A stretch of DNA of 64,000 bases from Pseudoduganella danionis (GCF_009720775.1 NZ_WNKW01000006.1:124001-188000); one strand, 5' to 3'. Counted from the stretch's first letter, positions 1 through 9,582 are shown. Notes: a model not told the origin generated them from the letters alone. Numbers and translations are program-made.

Positions 1-44
1 CTGGCAGCGATGAAAGTCTTTTTCATGTTTTTCCTTGCAAGGGA

Positions 45-68
45 CAACGCCCGCGGGTGCGGGCGTTG
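45..68. repeat. Stem-loop, possible weak terminator
   Basis: A perfect 10-bp stem (CAACGCCCGC and its complement) closes a 4-base loop just beyond the stop codon of the leftmost peptidase gene. No clear U-run follows on either strand, so a terminator role is only suggested by position. Confidence 0.4.
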
Positions 69-102
69 GATAGGGATCGTCGGGTCGGCTGATTTTTTCA
101 GC

Positions 103-2160
103 TTATTTCTTCAGATACGTGTCGAGCCAGTCGATCACCGTGTGATGCCACAGCACCGAGTTGGCCGGCTTGAGCACCCAGTGGTTCTCATCCGGGAACA
201 TCAGCAGCTTGCTCGGAATGCCACGGCGCTGCAGCGCCGTGAACGTACCGAGGCCCTGTGCGGTCGGAATGCGGAAGTCCAGATCGCCCTGCACCACCAG
301 CATAGGGGTCTTCCAGTTTTTCACGGTCAGCGCAGGATTGAACTTCTCGTGCAGTTGCGGCACCTCGTAGTAAGGGCCGCCGTTTTCCCATTCGGTGAAC
401 CAGATTTCTTCCGTCGAATAAGCCATGCCGCGCGTATCGAACACGCCATCGTGGTTAACGATGCACTTGAAGCCGTCGGACCAGTTACCGGCGATCCAGT
501 TCATCATGAAGCCGCCGTAAGAAGCGCCCAGTGCGCAGCTACGCTCGCGGTCCAGCCACGGGAATTTTTCCACTGCGGCCGCCAGACCTTTCTGCAGGTC
601 TTCCAGCGGCTTGCCACCCCAGTCGCCGCTGATCGAATCCGTGAACTTCTGGCCGTAACCGGTCGAACCGTGGAAGTCGATGAACACGGTGGCATAGCCG
701 GCACCCGCATACACCTGCGGATTCCAGCGATAGCTCCACGAATTGCCGAAGCTGCCCTGCGGGCCGCCGTGCACCAGGAAGGCCACCGGATATTTCACGC
801 CCGGTTCGGCATTCCATGGCTTCATCACGTGGCCATACACGGTGTCGCCATTGGCGCCCTTGAACGAGAACTGCTCGTACTCGCCGAACTTCACATCGGC
901 CAGCGCCTGCGCATTCAGCTGGGTCAGTTGCTGGGCTTTGTCGGCCGTGCCACCCAGTTTGAATTTGTACAGCTGCGCGCCCGAAGTCAGGCTGGCCTGC
1001 GCCATCACGATGGTGTCGCGCACCACGTCGAAGCCGCTCACATAGCCATTGCCGCTCAGGGGCGTGACCTTGCCGCTGGCCGCATCGATGGCGAACAAAC
1101 GGTGCTGGCCAACGTCGTCAGCCGTGGCCAGCACGGTCTTGCTGTCCGGGCTCCAGCGATAGTCGGCGATGGAACGGTCCCAGCTATCGGCGACCGTGCG
1201 CTTCTTGCCGGTCGCTACATCGATCAGCACCAGATGGAAGCGGTCCGCTTCAAAGGTCGGCTTGTCCATGGCCAGATAGGCCAGCGTGCGGCCGTCCGGC
1301 GAATAGATCGCCTTGCTGTCCCAGGCCTGATTTTCCGCCGTCAGATTGACGGGGGCGCCGCCCGTGGCTGGCACCGTGTAGATATCGAAGTTGGTCGACC
1401 AGGCTTCCGTCTTGCCGGCGATGCGGGCCGAGAACACTACCGTCTTGCCGTCCGGGCTGAAGTGGTAATCGTCATGGTCACCGAAAGGCTTGGACGGCAC
1501 ATCGCCATCGAGCGTGCCCGACAGGCTGACCGGCTGGGCCGTGACCTTGCCGCTGGCATCGATAGGCGCCGCATACAGCACATTGTTGCGGCCATCGGCC
1601 CAGGTATCCCAGTGGCGCGCAAACAGACGGTCATACACTTTGCCGCTAGCCTTGTTCTTGCCTTGCGCGTCGAGACGCGATTTGGTGCAGGCCAGATCGG
1701 CACAGTCACGGAACACGGCCAGGCTCAGTGCCAGACGATCACCCTGTGGCGACAAGCGGAAGTTCTCCACATCGAGTGGCAGATCCGTCACGCGCACGGC
1801 TTCGCCACCGGCCAGCGGCAGACGCCAGACCTGCTGCGAGCCCGAACGGGCCGACAGGAAGTAGATAGCATCACCGGCCGGCGACCACTCCGGATCCGTG
1901 CTGCTGGCTTCAGCCTGGGTCAGGCGTACCGGTGCTGCCTTGGGCGCACGCAGGTCGAGCAGCCACAACTGGGTGTTACCGCGGTTCTTGTCCATATTGG
2001 TGGCGCGTACCGTGTACAGCACGCGGCTGGCATCTGGCGACAGCACCGGGCTGCCCACGCGCTCCATGCGCACCAGATCTTCCACGGTGAAGCCGCGCGG
2101 CGCGGCGGTAGCACTGGAGGCGGCCAAAGCGGTGCCCAGTAGCAACAAAGGTAGTTTCAT
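103..2160 (-). CDS. S9 family (prolyl oligopeptidase-type) serine peptidase, exported
   Basis: The product is an S9-type peptidase of about 685 residues that should release dipeptides or cleave after proline in the periplasm. The N-terminus has a signal peptide ending near TAAPRG. The middle is beta-propeller-like, with repeated 'SPDG/SPDS' blades. The C-terminal alpha/beta hydrolase domain shows the nucleophile motif G-A-S-Y-G-G, a later Asp in QGDLDFR and the catalytic His in DENHW. I chose the ATG at 2160 over an upstream in-frame start because the signal peptide begins there and GGAG lies a suitable distance upstream. The gene stands alone on the minus strand; its downstream neighbour lies outside the window. 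Substrate is not predictable from sequence. Confidence 0.93.
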   Translation of the reverse strand: MKLPLLLLGTALAASSATAAPRGFTVEDLVRMERVGSPVLSPDASRVLYTVRATNMDKNRGNTQLWLLDLRAPKAAPVRLTQAEASSTDPEWSPAGDAIYFLSARSGSQQVWRLPLAGGEAVRVTDLPLDVENFRLSPQGDRLALSLAVFRDCADLACTKSRLDAQGKNKASGKVYDRLFARHWDTWADGRNNVLYAAPIDASGKVTAQPVSLSGTLDGDVPSKPFGDHDDYHFSPDGKTVVFSARIAGKTEAWSTNFDIYTVPATGGAPVNLTAENQAWDSKAIYSPDGRTLAYLAMDKPTFEADRFHLVLIDVATGKKRTVADSWDRSIADYRWSPDSKTVLATADDVGQHRLFAIDAASGKVTPLSGNGYVSGFDVVRDTIVMAQASLTSGAQLYKFKLGGTADKAQQLTQLNAQALADVKFGEYEQFSFKGANGDTVYGHVMKPWNAEPGVKYPVAFLVHGGPQGSFGNSWSYRWNPQVYAGAGYATVFIDFHGSTGYGQKFTDSISGDWGGKPLEDLQKGLAAAVEKFPWLDRERSCALGASYGGFMMNWIAGNWSDGFKCIVNHDGVFDTRGMAYSTEEIWFTEWENGGPYYEVPQLHEKFNPALTVKNWKTPMLVVQGDLDFRIPTAQGLGTFTALQRRGIPSKLLMFPDENHWVLKPANSVLWHHTVIDWLDTYLKK

Positions 2161-2300
2161 TCGGTGATCTCCGACATTGTAAGAAGAGGCCGGCTCGTGG
2201 CCGGCTGGCTCGCATGATACCAAGAGTGCGGTGCAGCAATCAAAGCGCCGCTGCATTTGTTACTTAGCGATACTTGGATACCGCCAGGACAGGATGGCGG

Positions 2301-3125
2301 CTAGTGCGGCCGCATGGCATATGCAGCGATCTCGGGCGGGTAATAGTGCTGGAACCACTTCCACACCGTCCCTTTGGCCGCCTGGCGCAATAACTGGCGC
2401 AGGATGTCACGGTCGGCTGCACTCAGCGATTTCTGCGACAGATAGATGCCACTCTCGGCCGGTGGCAAGCCGTCCAGCGTCGCCACCTGCACTTCGCTGG
2501 CAAAGCTTGCCAGCGCGGCATCCTCGGAAAGCGAGCTGAAGAAGATGGTCGGCGCCACCACGGTAAAGTCCACCCGCCCCACTTTCATCATCCTGGCCAC
2601 CATCAGCGGGGCAGCGACATAGGAGATTCTATGCTGTGCATCAAGTTTCTCGATCAGGCTGTTGTATTCGTTACCAAACACATAGCTGCGCACCACGGCG
2701 CCGCGCCATTCTGGGTGGGCCAGCAGCTCGGCTACGCTGCTGCTGCGCACGGGGCTGTGGCGGTTGCTGATCAGCGCCATCTTCAGTTTCATCATAGGAA
2801 TAAACTCGGCCTGCCGGTCGCGCTCCTCGCTACGCGAGGCCGGTAGCAGCAAGTCTGATTCGGCCGAATTCAGGAACATATAAGTGCTGCGCGCGCGCGG
2901 CACCACGGGGAAGACGAACTCGCAGCCATATTGCCGCCCGAGCTCACGCAGTGCTTCCGGAAAAGCACCACTCACCTGGTTATCCTTGACGATCACGCTA
3001 AAGCCGGTGGGCGCCACGGGCGCCACGATGGGCCGGCTGCACGCGGCGTGCGCCAACCCGCCCACCAGCCACAGGGCGGGCAGCACGCCACGTAGGCGAC
3101 GAACAAATGGGGCAACGCGGGACAA
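2301..3125 (-). CDS. Periplasmic solute-binding protein, family 3-like, orphan
   Basis: This 274-residue protein looks like a type-2 periplasmic binding protein (bacterial extracellular solute-binding family 3). A basic N-terminus and hydrophobic stretch (residues about 10-28, ending AHAA) form a signal peptide. The body has the two-lobe pattern of such proteins, with a PEALREL segment early and a FPVVPRARS...YMFLNSAE hinge-like stretch. No permease or ATPase gene is adjacent, so it may act as an orphan sensor or binding protein rather than part of a transporter, as is common in Oxalobacteraceae. The ligand is unknown; amino acids are the usual family ligands. Recognition rests on overall pattern, not on a unique motif. 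Confidence 0.75.
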   Translation of the reverse strand: MSRVAPFVRRLRGVLPALWLVGGLAHAACSRPIVAPVAPTGFSVIVKDNQVSGAFPEALRELGRQYGCEFVFPVVPRARSTYMFLNSAESDLLLPASRSEERDRQAEFIPMMKLKMALISNRHSPVRSSSVAELLAHPEWRGAVVRSYVFGNEYNSLIEKLDAQHRISYVAAPLMVARMMKVGRVDFTVVAPTIFFSSLSEDAALASFASEVQVATLDGLPPAESGIYLSQKSLSAADRDILRQLLRQAAKGTVWKWFQHYYPPEIAAYAMRPH

Positions 3126-3473
3126 ACAGGCTCCGGTATTAACTTGCAGAGGGCTATTTTATCGTGATTTCCAGCGGGCACAGACAGCGAAAAAAATTTT
3201 GTATCAATGCTGGCAAATCTGCCACGTCCAGCGAACACGGGTGCATAATCTACGACTCAGAGAAAATATTTGCGCGTAATTCTCACCGGCAAGAACAGCG
3301 CAGCAGAGCAGCCCGCCGGTAACGATCGTAACGCTGTCGTATTGCCTCACGACTACTTGTGAGCAATTGTAAATCGACGTTGTATGAGTCCCGTCCGCCG
3401 CTAAGGTATTGGTCTCCACCTCGGGCGCGACACCAACCGTGCTACCGAAGTCTGATGAAATACGGGAAACGCC
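3126..3473. other. Intergenic divergent promoter region
   Basis: This 348-bp gap separates the minus-strand binding protein from the plus-strand hemerythrin-like gene and should hold both promoters. It is more AT-rich than the flanking genes. No RNA gene or convincing ORF is visible. Confidence 0.5.
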
Positions 3474-4043
3474 ATGCTCACTGCTACCTATGTCTTGCTG
3501 ACACTATCGATAGAACAGAAAAAAGAACGCCACTTTATCGCGCGCATGCTGCACTACGTGCAAAGCATAGCCCGCCGCCCGCAGGAAATCGATCCTGTGC
3601 ATATTCAGGGCCAGTTACAGGAACTCATCACCTTTGCCGAAACGCGCCACCAGCGCAAAGTGGAAGCCTGCTTGCTGCCCGCCATCAAAGCTGCCGACGC
3701 CAACAGCGCTGCACTGGTGAAAGATCTGGAAACCCTGAGCCGCATAGGCCGCGCCATGCTCAATGCCGTCAATAAATGCCTGCGCCGCGCCATGCGCCGC
3801 AGCGCCAGCCATGGCAAGTTCTTGTGCCGCACCATCGATCTGTACTGCCAGAATCTGCTGACCCGGCTCGACAAGGAAGAGCAGGAACTCTTGCCACTGG
3901 CACAGAAAGTGATTTCCAGCGAAGAATGGTTCGAAATCGGCAGCCAGTTTCTGGCGCAGGAAGACCATGCCGCAGGCCAGGACGACACGCCGGCTGCGCG
4001 ACCGCCGGTAGCCGCCTACACAGGATTCTACTCGCCCGCCTGA
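3474..4043 (+). CDS. Hemerythrin-like (HHE) domain protein
   Basis: The 189-residue product is an all-helical cytoplasmic protein with the spacing of a hemerythrin HHE cation-binding domain: HFIARMLH near residue 20, an ETRHQRKVE helix (H and E ligands), and LDKEEQELLPLA near residue 140. Such proteins bind a non-heme di-iron centre and sense or carry oxygen, NO or iron. The last 30 residues are a low-complexity tail without family features. There is no signal peptide. The gene is monocistronic and is followed by a good terminator. The exact ligand set cannot be settled by eye, so the metal content is inference. Confidence 0.75.
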   Translation: MLTATYVLLTLSIEQKKERHFIARMLHYVQSIARRPQEIDPVHIQGQLQELITFAETRHQRKVEACLLPAIKAADANSAALVKDLETLSRIGRAMLNAVNKCLRRAMRRSASHGKFLCRTIDLYCQNLLTRLDKEEQELLPLAQKVISSEEWFEIGSQFLAQEDHAAGQDDTPAARPPVAAYTGFYSPA

Positions 4044-4097
4044 GTCAGGCATCGCCAGAATTGATATAAACGGTTTATATCGTAATAGCTGTAACGC

Positions 4098-4120
4098 AAG
4101 GCTGTTTATCACAGCTTTTT
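4098..4120 (+). terminator. Rho-independent terminator after the hemerythrin-like gene
   Basis: An 8-bp stem with one G-U pair (AAGGCTGT / ACAGCTTT) around a TTATC loop runs into a T-run. It lies 55 bp after the stop codon. Confidence 0.7.
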
Positions 4121-4225
4121 CGTAGTCGTAACGACAATATAGCTTCGCTAACGCGCTTGGGCTAGAATCCAGACCGTGCCGTGATCCGGCACGCTCCCTG
4201 GACCAACCTCACAGCAAAGCTAACG

Positions 4226-6595
4226 ATGCGTTTTGTTCTAACTTTCCTGGCCGCCACAATAAGCGCCACCTTGGCCCCGCACGCGGGCGCCACCCCTACC
4301 CCGATCACGCTGGAACAGGCCATGGCCAATCCGGACTGGATAGGCAATCCTGTCGAAGCAGCATGGTGGGGCTGGGATAGCCGCCAGATCTACTTCAAAC
4401 AGAAACGCAGCGGCTCGCCCGTGCGCGACACCCTGACACTGGATGCGAGCGGCAATGCCAAGGCCATCGCCACCAGCCAGTTGGCCGGACTTGATAGCGC
4501 TAACCCGATCTACAACCGCGAGCGCACGCGCGCGATTGTGCTGCGCAACGGAGATTTGTTCGAACGCGATCTGAAGACGGGCGCCCTGACCCAGATCGTA
4601 CGGGGCAGCACCCCGGCTGCTGCGGCGCAATATGCGGCCGACGGCAACCATGTGCAGTTCCGCGTAGGACAGGACTGGTTTAGCTGGAGCCGCAGCGAGC
4701 GCCTGATCGCGCCGCTGGCCCTGCTGCGCGCGGCAAAAGATCCCGACGCGGCGCCCGAGGCCGATTTCCGCCGCGACCTGCAACTGCGCCTGAGCTCCAC
4801 CCTGAGCCGCCTGAAAGAAGAACGCGACGCCCTGCGCGATCAGCGCAATGCCGAGCGTAACGGCGATGCCACGCGTGCCCCGCTGCCCGTGTATCTGGGC
4901 GAAAAAGTGGTGATCGACGCCAGCGCCCTGTCGCCGGACGGCCGCTACCTGCTGGTGATCACCAGCGCCAAGGACGGCGACAAACGCCGCGTCGGCAAGA
5001 TGCCGAAATACGTGACCGAATCGGGCTACGAAGAGAGCGACGATGAACGCAAGCGCGTCAGCGAAGCGGGCCCGCTGGAACAGCAACTCAAGCTGGTGGA
5101 ACTGGCCACGCGCAAAGTCACCGAGCTGTCGCTGGCCGACCTGCCCGGTATCGCCACCGATCCGCTGGCCGAACTGCGCAGCGCCCAGCATCTGGACGCC
5201 CTCAAAGGCAACCGCAAGGTGCGCTTCGAGGCTGGCGAACACGCAATCCAGTGGAGCGCCAACGGCGCCCGCGTGGCCGTGATGGCGCAAGCCATCGACA
5301 ACAAGGACCGCTGGATCGCCAGCGTCGATCTGGCCAAGGCCAAACTGGAGCCGCTGCACCGCCTGAGCGACAGCGCCTGGGTCAACAACCGCTACAACGA
5401 TTTCGGCTGGCTGCCTGACCACAGCACGCTGTGGTATCAGTCGGAAGAAAGCGGCTATGCCCACATCTACCTGCGTAGTGCCGACGGCAAGACCCGCGCC
5501 CTCACCAGCGGCAAATGGGAAGCCAGCAATATCGAATGGAATGCCGATGGCAGCATCGCCTACTTCCTGTGCAACCCCAAACTGCCGGGCACTTATGAAG
5601 TCTGCGCCAGCACGGTGCGCGATGGCAGCCTGCGCGAACTGACGGCACTGGGCGGCGTGGAAAGCTACAGCCTGTCGCCCGATGGCCGCAAGCTGCTGCT
5701 GCGCCATTCCAGCGCCTACATTCCTACCCGTCTGGCCAGCGTATCCAGCAGCGGCGGTGCCGTGACTACCCTCAACGATGTGCGCACACCGGACTACAAG
5801 GCGCGCGAATGGATCATGCCGCAGATCGTGGCCGTGCCGTCCACCCACGGCGCCGATCCCGTGTGGGCCAAGCTGTATCGTCCGGCCACGCTGGAAGCCG
5901 GCAAAAAATATCCTATCGTGATGTTCGTGCATGGCGCCGGCTATCTGCAGAACGCCAGCCAGCGCTATCCTGTCTACTTCCGCGAGCAGATGTTCCACAA
6001 CCTGCTGGTGGAAAAAGGCTACATCGTGCTGGACATGGACTACCGTGCCTCGCTCGGCTACGGCCGCAACTGGCGCACCGCCATCTACCGCCAGATGGGC
6101 CATCCGGAACTGGAAGACTACATCGATGGTCTGAACTGGCTGGTGGCCCAGCATCAGGGCGATGCCAGCAAGGTCGGCATCTACGGCGGCAGCTATGGCG
6201 GCTTCATGACCTTCATGGCGCTGCTGCGCGCACCGGAACAGTTCAAGGCTGGCGCAGCGCTGCGTCCCGTCACCGACTGGACCACCTACAACCACGAATA
6301 CACGGCCAACATCCTGAATACGCCGGAACTCGATCCGCAAGCCTACAAGGTCTCCTCGCCTATCGAGTACGCCGACAAGCTGCAGGGCCATCTGCTGATC
6401 GCCCACGGCATGATCGACGATAACGTGTTCTATCAGGACTCGGTGCGCATGGCGCAGCGCTTCATCGAACTGAAAAAAGATCACTGGGAGCTGGCCTCGT
6501 ATCCGCTGGAACGGCACGGCTTCGTCCATCCCGAAAGCTGGTACGATGAATATCGCCGCATCTACCAGCTATTCGAACGCACGCTGAAAAACTAA
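4226..6595 (+). CDS. S9 family peptidase (dipeptidyl-peptidase IV-like), exported
   Basis: The product is a large S9 peptidase of about 789 residues. The ATG at 4226 opens a signal peptide (MRFVLTFLAATISATLAPHAGA); the earlier GTG frame opening at 4181 is unlikely. A propeller of about 500 residues precedes an alpha/beta hydrolase domain with the nucleophile motif G-G-S-Y-G-G-F-M, the Asp in HGMIDDNV and the His in ERHGFVHP. It probably trims oligopeptides in the periplasm. Compared with classic DPP IV the propeller has a charged insertion (LSRLKEERDALRDQRNAERN) that looks helical. The GH13 gene starts only 8 bp after the stop, so the two are likely co-transcribed, an unusual pairing of a peptidase with a glycosidase. 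Confidence 0.92.
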   Translation: MRFVLTFLAATISATLAPHAGATPTPITLEQAMANPDWIGNPVEAAWWGWDSRQIYFKQKRSGSPVRDTLTLDASGNAKAIATSQLAGLDSANPIYNRERTRAIVLRNGDLFERDLKTGALTQIVRGSTPAAAAQYAADGNHVQFRVGQDWFSWSRSERLIAPLALLRAAKDPDAAPEADFRRDLQLRLSSTLSRLKEERDALRDQRNAERNGDATRAPLPVYLGEKVVIDASALSPDGRYLLVITSAKDGDKRRVGKMPKYVTESGYEESDDERKRVSEAGPLEQQLKLVELATRKVTELSLADLPGIATDPLAELRSAQHLDALKGNRKVRFEAGEHAIQWSANGARVAVMAQAIDNKDRWIASVDLAKAKLEPLHRLSDSAWVNNRYNDFGWLPDHSTLWYQSEESGYAHIYLRSADGKTRALTSGKWEASNIEWNADGSIAYFLCNPKLPGTYEVCASTVRDGSLRELTALGGVESYSLSPDGRKLLLRHSSAYIPTRLASVSSSGGAVTTLNDVRTPDYKAREWIMPQIVAVPSTHGADPVWAKLYRPATLEAGKKYPIVMFVHGAGYLQNASQRYPVYFREQMFHNLLVEKGYIVLDMDYRASLGYGRNWRTAIYRQMGHPELEDYIDGLNWLVAQHQGDASKVGIYGGSYGGFMTFMALLRAPEQFKAGAALRPVTDWTTYNHEYTANILNTPELDPQAYKVSSPIEYADKLQGHLLIAHGMIDDNVFYQDSVRMAQRFIELKKDHWELASYPLERHGFVHPESWYDEYRRIYQLFERTLKN

Positions 6596-6603
6596 GGAGA
6601 CCC

Positions 6604-7920
6604 ATGAAAAAGCTTGCTACCCTGCTGCCGCTGGCGGCCCTGCTACTCGGCCCGGTGCCGGCCATCAGCCATGCCGAAACCAGCACCGTCAAGCATCCGG
6701 CGTGGACGCGCAGCGCCAACATCTATCAGGTCAACGTGCGCCAGTTCAGCAAGGAAGGTACGCTGAATGCCGTCACGGCCCAGCTGCCGCGCCTGAAAGC
6801 CATGGGCGTGGAAGCTGTCTGGCTGATGCCCATCCACCCGCTGGGCGAGAAGAACCGCAAAGGCAGTCTGGGTAGCCACTATGCTGTGCGCGATTACCTG
6901 AGCGTGAATCCCGACTACGGCACGCTGGACGATTTGCGCAAGCTGGTGAAGCAGGCGCACGCGCTGGGCATGCGCGTGATGCTGGACTGGGTGGGCAACC
7001 ACACGTCGTGGGATAACAAGTGGGCCAGCGAACATCCGGAATGGTTCAAGAAGAACGACAAGGGTGAAATCTACTCCGTCACCTTCAAGAACGAAGCGGG
7101 TGAAATGGAAGAATGGACCGATGTGATCGGCCTCGATTTCACCAACAAGGCGCTGTGGAAAGCCATGACGGACGCCATGGCCTACTGGGTACGCGCAGCC
7201 GACATCGACGGCTACCGCTGCGATGCCGCCGGTCTGGTTCCGACGCCGTTCTGGAATCAGCTGCGCACGGAACTCAACAAGATCAAACCGGTGTTCCTGC
7301 TGGCCGAGTGGGATCAGCCAGAGCTGCACGAGCATGCCTTCGATGCCAGCTACGACTGGCCGCTCAGTAACATGATGATCAAGATAGGCAAAGGCGAAGC
7401 CAATGCTGCCGATCTGCGCAACTTCCTCGCCAAACCGCCCAAGACCTACGGCCGCGATGCCTACCGTCTGGAATTCACGGCCAACCACGACGTCAACTCG
7501 TGGCAGGGCACGGACAAGGAGCTGTATGGCCCCGCCTATGGCGCCATGGCGGTACTGAGCTACACCCTGCCCGGCATACCGATGATCTACAACGGTCAGG
7601 AATCGCGTCTGGAAAAGCGCCTGGAATTCTTCGAGAAAGATCCTATCGAATGGAAGACCTATGAACTGGAAGGCTTCTACACGGGCCTGAACCAGCTCAA
7701 GAAAGCCAATCCGGCGCTGTGGAATGGCGCCGCTGGCGGCCCGCTGCAGATGCTCGACGTGGGCAACGAACAGCTGTTTGCCTTCAAACGCGAACAGGGC
7801 AAGAACAGCGTGCGCGTGATCGTCAACCTGACCGGCTCGCCGCAGAAGTACAAGCTGGCCGGTGATGAAGGTCCGGCTCAGCTCAAGCCATGGCGCTGGC
7901 GGATACTGGTATCCGAATAA
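6604..7920 (+). CDS. GH13 family alpha-amylase-type glycoside hydrolase, exported
   Basis: The 438-residue product has a signal peptide (cleavage near SHAET) and a compact (beta/alpha)8 GH13 domain. All four classic regions are visible: DWVGNHT (128-134), DGYRCDAA with nucleophile D207, LAEWD with acid/base E235, and FTANHDVN with D296. It should cleave alpha-1,4-glucosidic bonds of starch-like oligosaccharides in the periplasm. It is short for an alpha-amylase and carries only a small C-terminal beta domain, closer to the small oligosaccharide-acting GH13 enzymes. A good ribosome site (AAGGAG) precedes the ATG and the gene is the last of the two-gene unit with the S9 peptidase. Confidence 0.92.
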   Translation: MKKLATLLPLAALLLGPVPAISHAETSTVKHPAWTRSANIYQVNVRQFSKEGTLNAVTAQLPRLKAMGVEAVWLMPIHPLGEKNRKGSLGSHYAVRDYLSVNPDYGTLDDLRKLVKQAHALGMRVMLDWVGNHTSWDNKWASEHPEWFKKNDKGEIYSVTFKNEAGEMEEWTDVIGLDFTNKALWKAMTDAMAYWVRAADIDGYRCDAAGLVPTPFWNQLRTELNKIKPVFLLAEWDQPELHEHAFDASYDWPLSNMMIKIGKGEANAADLRNFLAKPPKTYGRDAYRLEFTANHDVNSWQGTDKELYGPAYGAMAVLSYTLPGIPMIYNGQESRLEKRLEFFEKDPIEWKTYELEGFYTGLNQLKKANPALWNGAAGGPLQMLDVGNEQLFAFKREQGKNSVRVIVNLTGSPQKYKLAGDEGPAQLKPWRWRILVSE

Positions 7921-7939
7921 AACGCAGGCAGCAGTAAAA

Positions 7940-7963
7940 ACGGCCCGGTTTTCACCGGGCCGT
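7940..7963. terminator. Bidirectional rho-independent terminator
   Basis: A perfect 10-bp stem (ACGGCCCGGT) with a TTTC loop sits between two convergent genes. A five-T run follows on the minus strand and a weaker T-rich tail on the plus strand, so it can serve both genes. Confidence 0.85.
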
Positions 7964-7967
7964 TGTC

Positions 7968-9368
7968 TTATTCCGTCGCCAGTCGCTTGCCCAGGCGGTA
8001 CAGGAACTCCTGTCCGTCGTACAGCGACTTCACACGGATATGCTCATTCAGACCGTGCGCGCCACTGCCTTCGGGACCGGCAAACATGCCGCTCACACCA
8101 TAGGTCCAGATGCCGCCCGCATTCAGGAAGCGGCCATCCGTGCCGCCGGTGGACATGGTGGGAATCACCGGCACGCCGGGCCACATCTGGTTGCTGGTTT
8201 CCTCGATGGCCTTCATCAGCTCCGGCGTCAGCGGCGGGATCGGTGCGCCCTCACCATCGCCGATGCGGGTAATGCGGATCTGCTCATCGGCCACCACGCG
8301 CTTCAGCGTGGCTTCCACTTCGGCCACGGTTTCCTGCGGCAGGATGCGGCAATTCACGTTGGCACGGGCGCGCTGCGGCTGGGCGTTATCCGCGTGGCCG
8401 GCATCCACCTTGGTGGCGACGCAGGTGGTACGCACGGTAGCGTTGTGTGCCGGGCTGACGGCGTACAGGCGCTCGAGCGCAGCCATGTCTGGCGGGTCCT
8501 GCAGGATGGCCTTCATATCGGCGGCCACCTGCCCCTGCTCGATGCTGGACATGCGCTCATAGAAGGCGCGCGTCACGTCGGACAGGCGGAACGGGAAATC
8601 GAACTTGCCGAGGCGACTCAGGCCTTCCGACAGGCGATAGATGGCATTGTCGCGCCGTGGTACGGAGCTATGGCCACCAGGATTGGTCACTTCGAACTGG
8701 AAGGACTGGTAAATCTTTTCACCAGCCTGTATGCCATGGCGCACCGGCTTTTCGTTCTTGTCCAGCAGGCCGCTGCCGCCTTCGTTGAGGGCGATTTCAG
8801 CATCGATCAGCTTGCGGTGGTGCTTGAACAGGTATTCCGCGCCATCGAATTCAGTCGGCACCATCTCTTCGTCGCAGGTCAGCGCCATGATGATGTCGCG
8901 CTTGGGCGCCAGCTTCTCTTTCTTGTAGCGCAGCATATTCGCCACAAAGGAAGTGGCCATGGCCTTGTCGTCGGAAGCGCCACGCGCATAGAACACGCCG
9001 TCTTCCTCGATCAGCTTGAATGGGTCGCGCACCCAGTCGGCACGGTTGGCTTCCACCACATCGATGTGGGCCAGCAGCAGCAAAGGCTTGCGGCTACCAT
9101 CGCCTTTCAGGCGCACCACCAGATTGCCCTTGGTCGGGCCACCGGGCGGCACGATGATCTGCATTTCGCTATCCTTGAAACCGCCCTGCTTGAGCCGTTT
9201 GGCCATTTTCTGGGCAGCCACGGTGCATGAACCGGCAGAATTGGTGGTATTGGTCTCCACCAGCTCCTGGTAGATTTCGCGCATCTGCGCCTGTACCGGC
9301 GTCAACGCCGCCCCGTGAGCCCAGCCTGCGGCAACGCACGCTACCAGCGCGCAGAGAGTCTTTTTCAT
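7968..9368 (-). CDS. M20/M25/M40 family zinc metallopeptidase, exported
   Basis: The product (466 residues from the ATG at 9368) has a signal peptide MKKTLCALVACVAAGWAHGAA followed by an M20 peptidase. Metal-site motifs are present in order: LLLAHIDVVEA, RGASDDKAM and TCDEEMVPTEFDG, with the lid/dimerisation domain and the late histidine in GSGAHGLNE. It should hydrolyse small peptides or N-acyl amino acids in the periplasm. The longer upstream in-frame start would add 11 residues before a good signal sequence and was not used. It converges on the amylase gene through a shared terminator and is divergent from the tRNA-Phe gene. Confidence 0.93.
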   Translation of the reverse strand: MKKTLCALVACVAAGWAHGAALTPVQAQMREIYQELVETNTTNSAGSCTVAAQKMAKRLKQGGFKDSEMQIIVPPGGPTKGNLVVRLKGDGSRKPLLLLAHIDVVEANRADWVRDPFKLIEEDGVFYARGASDDKAMATSFVANMLRYKKEKLAPKRDIIMALTCDEEMVPTEFDGAEYLFKHHRKLIDAEIALNEGGSGLLDKNEKPVRHGIQAGEKIYQSFQFEVTNPGGHSSVPRRDNAIYRLSEGLSRLGKFDFPFRLSDVTRAFYERMSSIEQGQVAADMKAILQDPPDMAALERLYAVSPAHNATVRTTCVATKVDAGHADNAQPQRARANVNCRILPQETVAEVEATLKRVVADEQIRITRIGDGEGAPIPPLTPELMKAIEETSNQMWPGVPVIPTMSTGGTDGRFLNAGGIWTYGVSGMFAGPEGSGAHGLNEHIRVKSLYDGQEFLYRLGKRLATE

Positions 9369-9474
9369 TGCAGTCCCATCAAGATATGGCGAAAAGGACA
9401 AATTTATACCTCGAAAATATTGCTGTCAATAAAAGAGGCAACTTGCCTCTTGCCAAACCCCGGGGGAGGTCTGC

Positions 9475-9480
9475 TATAAT
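9475..9480 (+). promoter_or_regulatory. -10 element of the tRNA-Phe promoter
   Basis: A consensus TATAAT ends 10 bp before the mature tRNA 5' end. A TTGCCA lies 19 bp upstream and may be the -35 box. It drives the tRNA used as integration site. Confidence 0.65.
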
Positions 9481-9490
9481 CTTGGTCCTT

Positions 9491-9566
9491 GGCCTGGTAG
9501 CTCAGTTGGTAGAGCAGAGGATTGAAAATCCTTGTGTCGGTGGTTCGATTCCGCCCCGGGCCACCA
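9491..9566 (+). tRNA. tRNA-Phe (GAA)
   Basis: A complete 76-nt cloverleaf with encoded CCA. The acceptor GGCCTGG pairs with the 3' end before ACCA, the D arm reads GCTCAGTTGGTAGAGC, the T loop is TTCGATT, and the anticodon GAA is at 9524-9526. Its 3' half from the anticodon loop is duplicated at 23436, which identifies the gene as the integration site of the island that follows. Confidence 0.97.
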
Positions 9567-9570
9567 AGAA
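9522..9570 (+). repeat. Left attachment site (att) direct repeat, tRNA-Phe 3' half
   Basis: Forty-nine bases from the anticodon loop to four bases beyond CCA are identical to 23436-23484. The two copies bound the island. The left copy completes the functional tRNA, so this half is the one brought in by the element. Confidence 0.93.
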
Positions 9571-9582
9571 CATCCCCGACAA

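Noticed and set aside
10..2142. 710-codon plus-strand ORF opposite the S9 peptidase gene
   Set aside because: It is an antisense frame of a clearly coding GC-rich gene, with His/Arg-rich, domain-free composition.
4238..6529. 763-codon minus-strand ORF opposite the second S9 gene
   Set aside because: Antisense shadow; the plus-strand product has catalytic motifs and a signal peptide.
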